Part shown: piece by piece, positions 61,147-64,000 of the stretch | Layout: each line of letters opens with the position of its first letter | Position numbering within the stretch: the first letter of the stretch is position 1 | Assembly (NCBI RefSeq): GCF_028769735.1 | Contig: NC_088195.1 | Location: forward strand, 868,001 to 932,000 | Length of the DNA stretch: 64,000 nt | Direction of reading: 5' to 3' | DNA from: Zonotrichia leucophrys gambelii | Taxonomy: Eukaryota > Chordata > Aves > Passeriformes > Passerellidae | Program-made: the position numbers and the translations under genes | The notes under the pieces: model-generated | The model's database searches: none | What the model was told of the DNA's origin: nothing | What the model saw: the letters and a program-made list of their open reading frames with translations, nothing else

Positions 61147-61697
61147 CTCAGTCAGAGCATTGCCACAGCCCCAGAGCTGCTCTTTGATTCCCCATCTCCC
61201 GTGCAGCAGAGGCGCAGCCCAAGGAAAAGCAGGTAAAGATCAAAGCCAAACCCTTTACCCGACCTTCCCTGGCTCCAAACCCCGTCCCAGCTCTGTTTCC
61301 CACAACGGGAGGCCCTGCCTTGGTGCTCCCACTTTCCCAGGGGCGCTCCCAAGCCGCAGGCAGCCGCGTTTGCTCCGGGCTGTTTGAAGAGCTCACTTGT
61401 GGTGGCACCGCAAATGAAGTCATGTCCCAAGGGTTGTGGGGAGGGTTTGATGGGGAAAACCGCCGTGTTGTGGCTCGTGACCCAGCCAAACCCTAATTGT
61501 GTGTTTAGCACAGCCCGGGCTGGAGCTGTTTCCTTGGCACGCTGCCCTTGGCTGGGATCACCCATCCTGTGGTTGGGGCTGCTCAGGAGTCACCCCAGTC
61601 GTTAGGAAAGGAATGTTAAAGGGCTGTTGTGTAAACCCTGAGCAGGCCTTGTTTTCAGTGTAAATCTGCTGCAGGGAACGGTTTAACCTTCATCGTA

Positions 61698-61713
61698 TTT
61701 TTTTTTTTTTATT
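61698..61713 (+). repeat. Poly-T tract
   Basis: About 13-15 T in an AT-rich setting. Confidence 0.8.
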
Positions 61714-62711
61714 ATTTCATTAAGTAAGATTTATACAGGTAGAGTATTGGAAAGGTCATCCGTCCCTTGAGCTGTGGGAAAGGCTCTGAGCATTCCTCCC
61801 TCTCCACTTGGCTGTTTCACCCCTGGTTTTGGCTGGGAAAGCACCAGGCCTGGGTTGTGTTGCCTTTTGGGGAGTGAATTTATCCCAGGGGATTGCATCC
61901 CAGCTCGGGGGAAGCAGGAGTTATTCATTCCCCTCCTCTCCCTCAGGAAATTTGGAATGTTGGATCTGCAACAGGGACCTGGGCTCAGTCAGGATCTCTG
62001 GATGCTTTGCTGCTCCTGTACCCCTGCAATGAGATATTTTATGTCTTTCTTGTTTACTGACATGTGATAAGGCTGAGTTTTGCAGATATTTAAGATCCTC
62101 CAGCACCAAGACATCAGTGGTTTGCCAGCACAGCCTGGGTGTGCTTTAGTGCTCTGCTTATCCACAGCTCTGAGCATCCCCTGGCATCCCGGACTGGCAT
62201 GGAGCTCCACAGGCTGAGGCAGCAGAGCTGGGAAGGAGCTTTTGCAGCTTTTCTAGCAGCAACCTGTTCTCCAGAGCTTTTCTGAACCCTGAGAACAGAT
62301 GGCTGGGCTGGAGGCTGAGATGCAAGGACAAGGGACTCGTGTTGACATTACCTTTACCAGAGTGCCTTTCATCATTAGCATGTAAATGCCAGCAAACACC
62401 CAGGAATTATCCATCTATGATCTCTTCATCAGAAGAGGCCTCTGATCAGGTTAATCTCACTTTCCCAGCGTGGAAAGGAGGATGCTGAGCAGCTGTACCC
62501 ACCAGCAAGGGGAAGCAGAGTGAATTTCTGAGAGGGGAGGATGCTGCGAGCAGCAGGTTTGAAGTGGCTGTCAGTGATTGCTCTGCCTCTTGCACAGCAC
62601 TGCCAGGGCTGGAATGGCAGAGCTGATGGTGCTGATTGAGCCTGAGGGGCTGATCCTGGGGCAGCTGCCCTGGGACACCCTGGCTGGGTGCTGAGCAGCC
62701 CAGCTCTCCCG

Positions 62712-63091
62712 TGTGTCACTCACATCTTTCATGGAAAATCCTTTCCTTGGCATTTTCCCTCCTGAGAAGCTGGGAGGCCTCAGGAACAAAATGCAAACAA
62801 TGGTTATCTGCTGCTGTGGAATGCAACAGGTGCATCTGGGATTGGTCTCATGTGGATGTTTCTAATTAATGGCCAATCACAGTCAGCTGGCTCAGGCTCT
62901 CTGTCCGAGCCACAAACCTTTGTTATCATTCCTTTCTATTCTATTCTTAGCCAGCCTTCTGGGGAAATCCTTTCTTCTATTCTTTTAGTATAGTTTTAAT
63001 GCAATATATATGATAAAATAATAAATCAGCCTTCTGAAACATGGAGTCAGATCCTCTTCCCTCATCCAAGAACCCTGTGAACACCATCACA
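62712..63091 (+). mobile_element. Near-complete solo LTR (songbird-type ERV), sense to PLXNA2
   Basis: Starts TGTGTCACTCACATC and ends near CACCATCACA. In between are GGAAAATCCTTTCC, AACAATGGTTATCTGCTG, TTAATGGCCAATCACAGTC, TTTTAGTATAGTTTTAATGC and AATAATAAATCAGCC, which includes an AATAAA polyadenylation signal. Fragments at 16491-16610 and 37284-37421 are the same element. I see no clear target-site duplication, no tRNA primer site and no internal viral genes, so it is read as a solo LTR. The passerine assignment is from memory. Confidence 0.8.
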
Positions 63092-63199
63092 CCAATGGGC
63101 AGGAGGGAAGCCCCCAGCCCGCTGCATTTCCATCCTCTCACTGATCTCCTCTCCCTCCTGAGAAGCAGAAGAAGCCAAAGCAAGTGTGGGGGAGGGTGG

Positions 63200-63440
63200 A
63201 GGAAATGTGTTTTAACAGTAAATACGGCCTTGTTATTTATCAATGCAGAGTAATTGAAGTAATTTCATGTCGGTTTTAAATGCAGCGCCCAGGGATCTAA
63301 TCTATCTGTCTAATATTAATGGGGAATATTTGCTCGCCTCATTCATTCATTACTGTTTTCATTAAGACTCTAGTCCCATTTAGGAGTCTGTTTGTCATTT
63401 TAAACTCTTCTGTTTTATCTTAGCCTGCCACAATCCTGTT
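63200..63440. other. AT-rich unique island, candidate conserved noncoding element
   Basis: Contains ACAGTAAATACGGCC, GTAATTGAAGTAATTTC, CTAATATTAATGGGG, TTCATTCATTACTG and GTTTGTCATTTTAAAC with no repeat structure. It is about 110 bp from the LTR and looks older and more complex than its flanks. Confidence 0.4.
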
Positions 63441-63797
63441 TAACAACTGAAGTGAATCCGTGAGCTGCAGGCTGGCAGCCTGGGGGAAGGGGCTCTGCTG
63501 TCTGGCGTGTGCTTTTCCTGGGGAGCCAGGAGAAACAGACTGCAGGCACTCGCGGTGAGGCAGCCTGCCTGCATCCGCTGCCTGGAGATGCAGGGTTCCT
63601 CAGCAGAGCTGGGTGCCTGAGCTCCCAGCAGGGCCATCCCTGCTGGGACACAGCTCCGGGGGCTCCAGCGGGTCCCAGCCAGCGCAGGAAGCTGCTCGGA
63701 GCAGGGATGGGGTTGGTGAATGCTCAGGGTGCTTCCAGCTGGGTGCTCTGGTTCCTCACGAGGTGTGTTCCCCTCTAAGGCATCCCCACCTTGAGGG

Positions 63798-64000
63798 TGT
63801 CACAGATTCATGGAATGGTTTGGGTTAGAGGTGACCTCAAATCCACTCAGTGGATTTGGACAGAGACACCTCCCACTGTCCCAGGTGTTCCCAGCCCCAG
63901 TGTCCAGCCTGGCCTTGGGCACTGCCAGGGATGCAGGGGCAGCCCCAGCTGCTCTGGGCACCCGTGCCAGGGCCTGCCCACCCTCCCGGAATGGAATCTC
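63798..64000 (-). mobile_element. CR1 3'-end fragment running off the window
   Basis: GTCACAGATTCATGGAATGG, TTTGGGTTAGAGGTGACCTC, CCAGTGTCCAGCCTGGCCTT and GGGATGCAGGGGCAGCCCCA follow the reverse complement of a CR1 end. It continues past 64000. Confidence 0.85.

Larger units (their letters stand above)
46571..64000 (+). other. PLXNA2: PLXNA2 intron 4, first part
   Basis: From the exon 4 GTGAGT donor to the window end without the next plexin exon. It holds minisatellites, a GT-rich block, CR1 tails in both directions, a near-complete LTR and AT-rich islands. Unlisted stretches such as 46600-47850, 51100-52400 and 58700-60180 look like ordinary GC-moderate intron. Confidence 0.75.

Noticed and set aside
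46571..64000. Next plexin-A2 exon (VTRVPVESC and the first PSI domain)
   Set aside because: Looked for in all + frames and not found. The exon is taken to lie beyond the window.
1..64000. CRISPR arrays, tRNA or rRNA genes, bacterial operons
   Set aside because: The tandem arrays lack repeat-spacer structure. No tRNA cloverleaf or rRNA core was recognised, and everything fits a vertebrate intronic region.

Overview
The window is vertebrate, almost certainly bird, nuclear DNA, and the repeats point to a songbird (passerine). The signs are a gene split by long introns with GT-AG splice sites, many decayed CR1 retrotransposon 3' tails in both orientations, copies of one LTR type that I recall as abundant in oscine genomes, a CpG-island promoter, and a very high load of minisatellites in GC-rich introns, as is typical of avian microchromosomes. 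I see no bacterial, viral or organellar genes.

The only gene I can support is the 5' part of PLXNA2 (plexin-A2, a semaphorin receptor), on the + strand. A CpG island at about 1300-2250 holds the putative promoter and a noncoding first exon ending at a GTGAGT donor (exon end 1885). Intron 1 runs to 17824. Coding exon 2 (start codon 17892, end 19079) encodes 396 residues: signal peptide plus most of the sema domain. Exon 3 (19487-19669, 61 residues) and exon 4 (46436-46570, 45 residues) carry the sema domain on to residue 502, just before the first PSI domain. All three coding exons join in phase 0. The rest of the gene lies beyond the window, so 46571-64000 is the first part of intron 4. The ten extracellular cysteines of the sema domain and five N-glycosylation sequons are all present.

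Layout: 1-1300 is upstream flank with a short AACC repeat and a 58-bp tandem repeat. 1300-2250 is the CpG-island promoter and exon 1. 1886-17824 (intron 1) holds a 740-bp minisatellite of about 40-bp units, AT-rich unique islands near the promoter, a 7 x 30 bp array with a GATA-type motif in every unit, a duplicated ~95-bp AT-rich element with a 32-bp tandem expansion, and a CR1/LTR cluster. 19670-46435 (intron 3) holds CR1 tails, a 248-bp uninterrupted AAAGG tract, many GC-rich minisatellites, part of an LTR and several AT-rich unique islands. 46571-64000 (intron 4, partial) holds more minisatellites, a GT-rich strand-asymmetric block, a 5 x 50 bp array with TAAT motifs, a near-complete solo LTR in sense orientation and a CR1 tail running off the window end.

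I found no undescribed multi-gene system. The features most worth a second look are regulatory or structural: a start-stop upstream ORF bracketed by two competing 3' splice sites just before the PLXNA2 start codon, the evenly spaced GATA-motif array, the dispersed AT-rich duplicate, the TAAT-motif array and the long pure AAAGG tract. Positions were read by eye. Family assignments rest on remembered sequence features, not on database searches.
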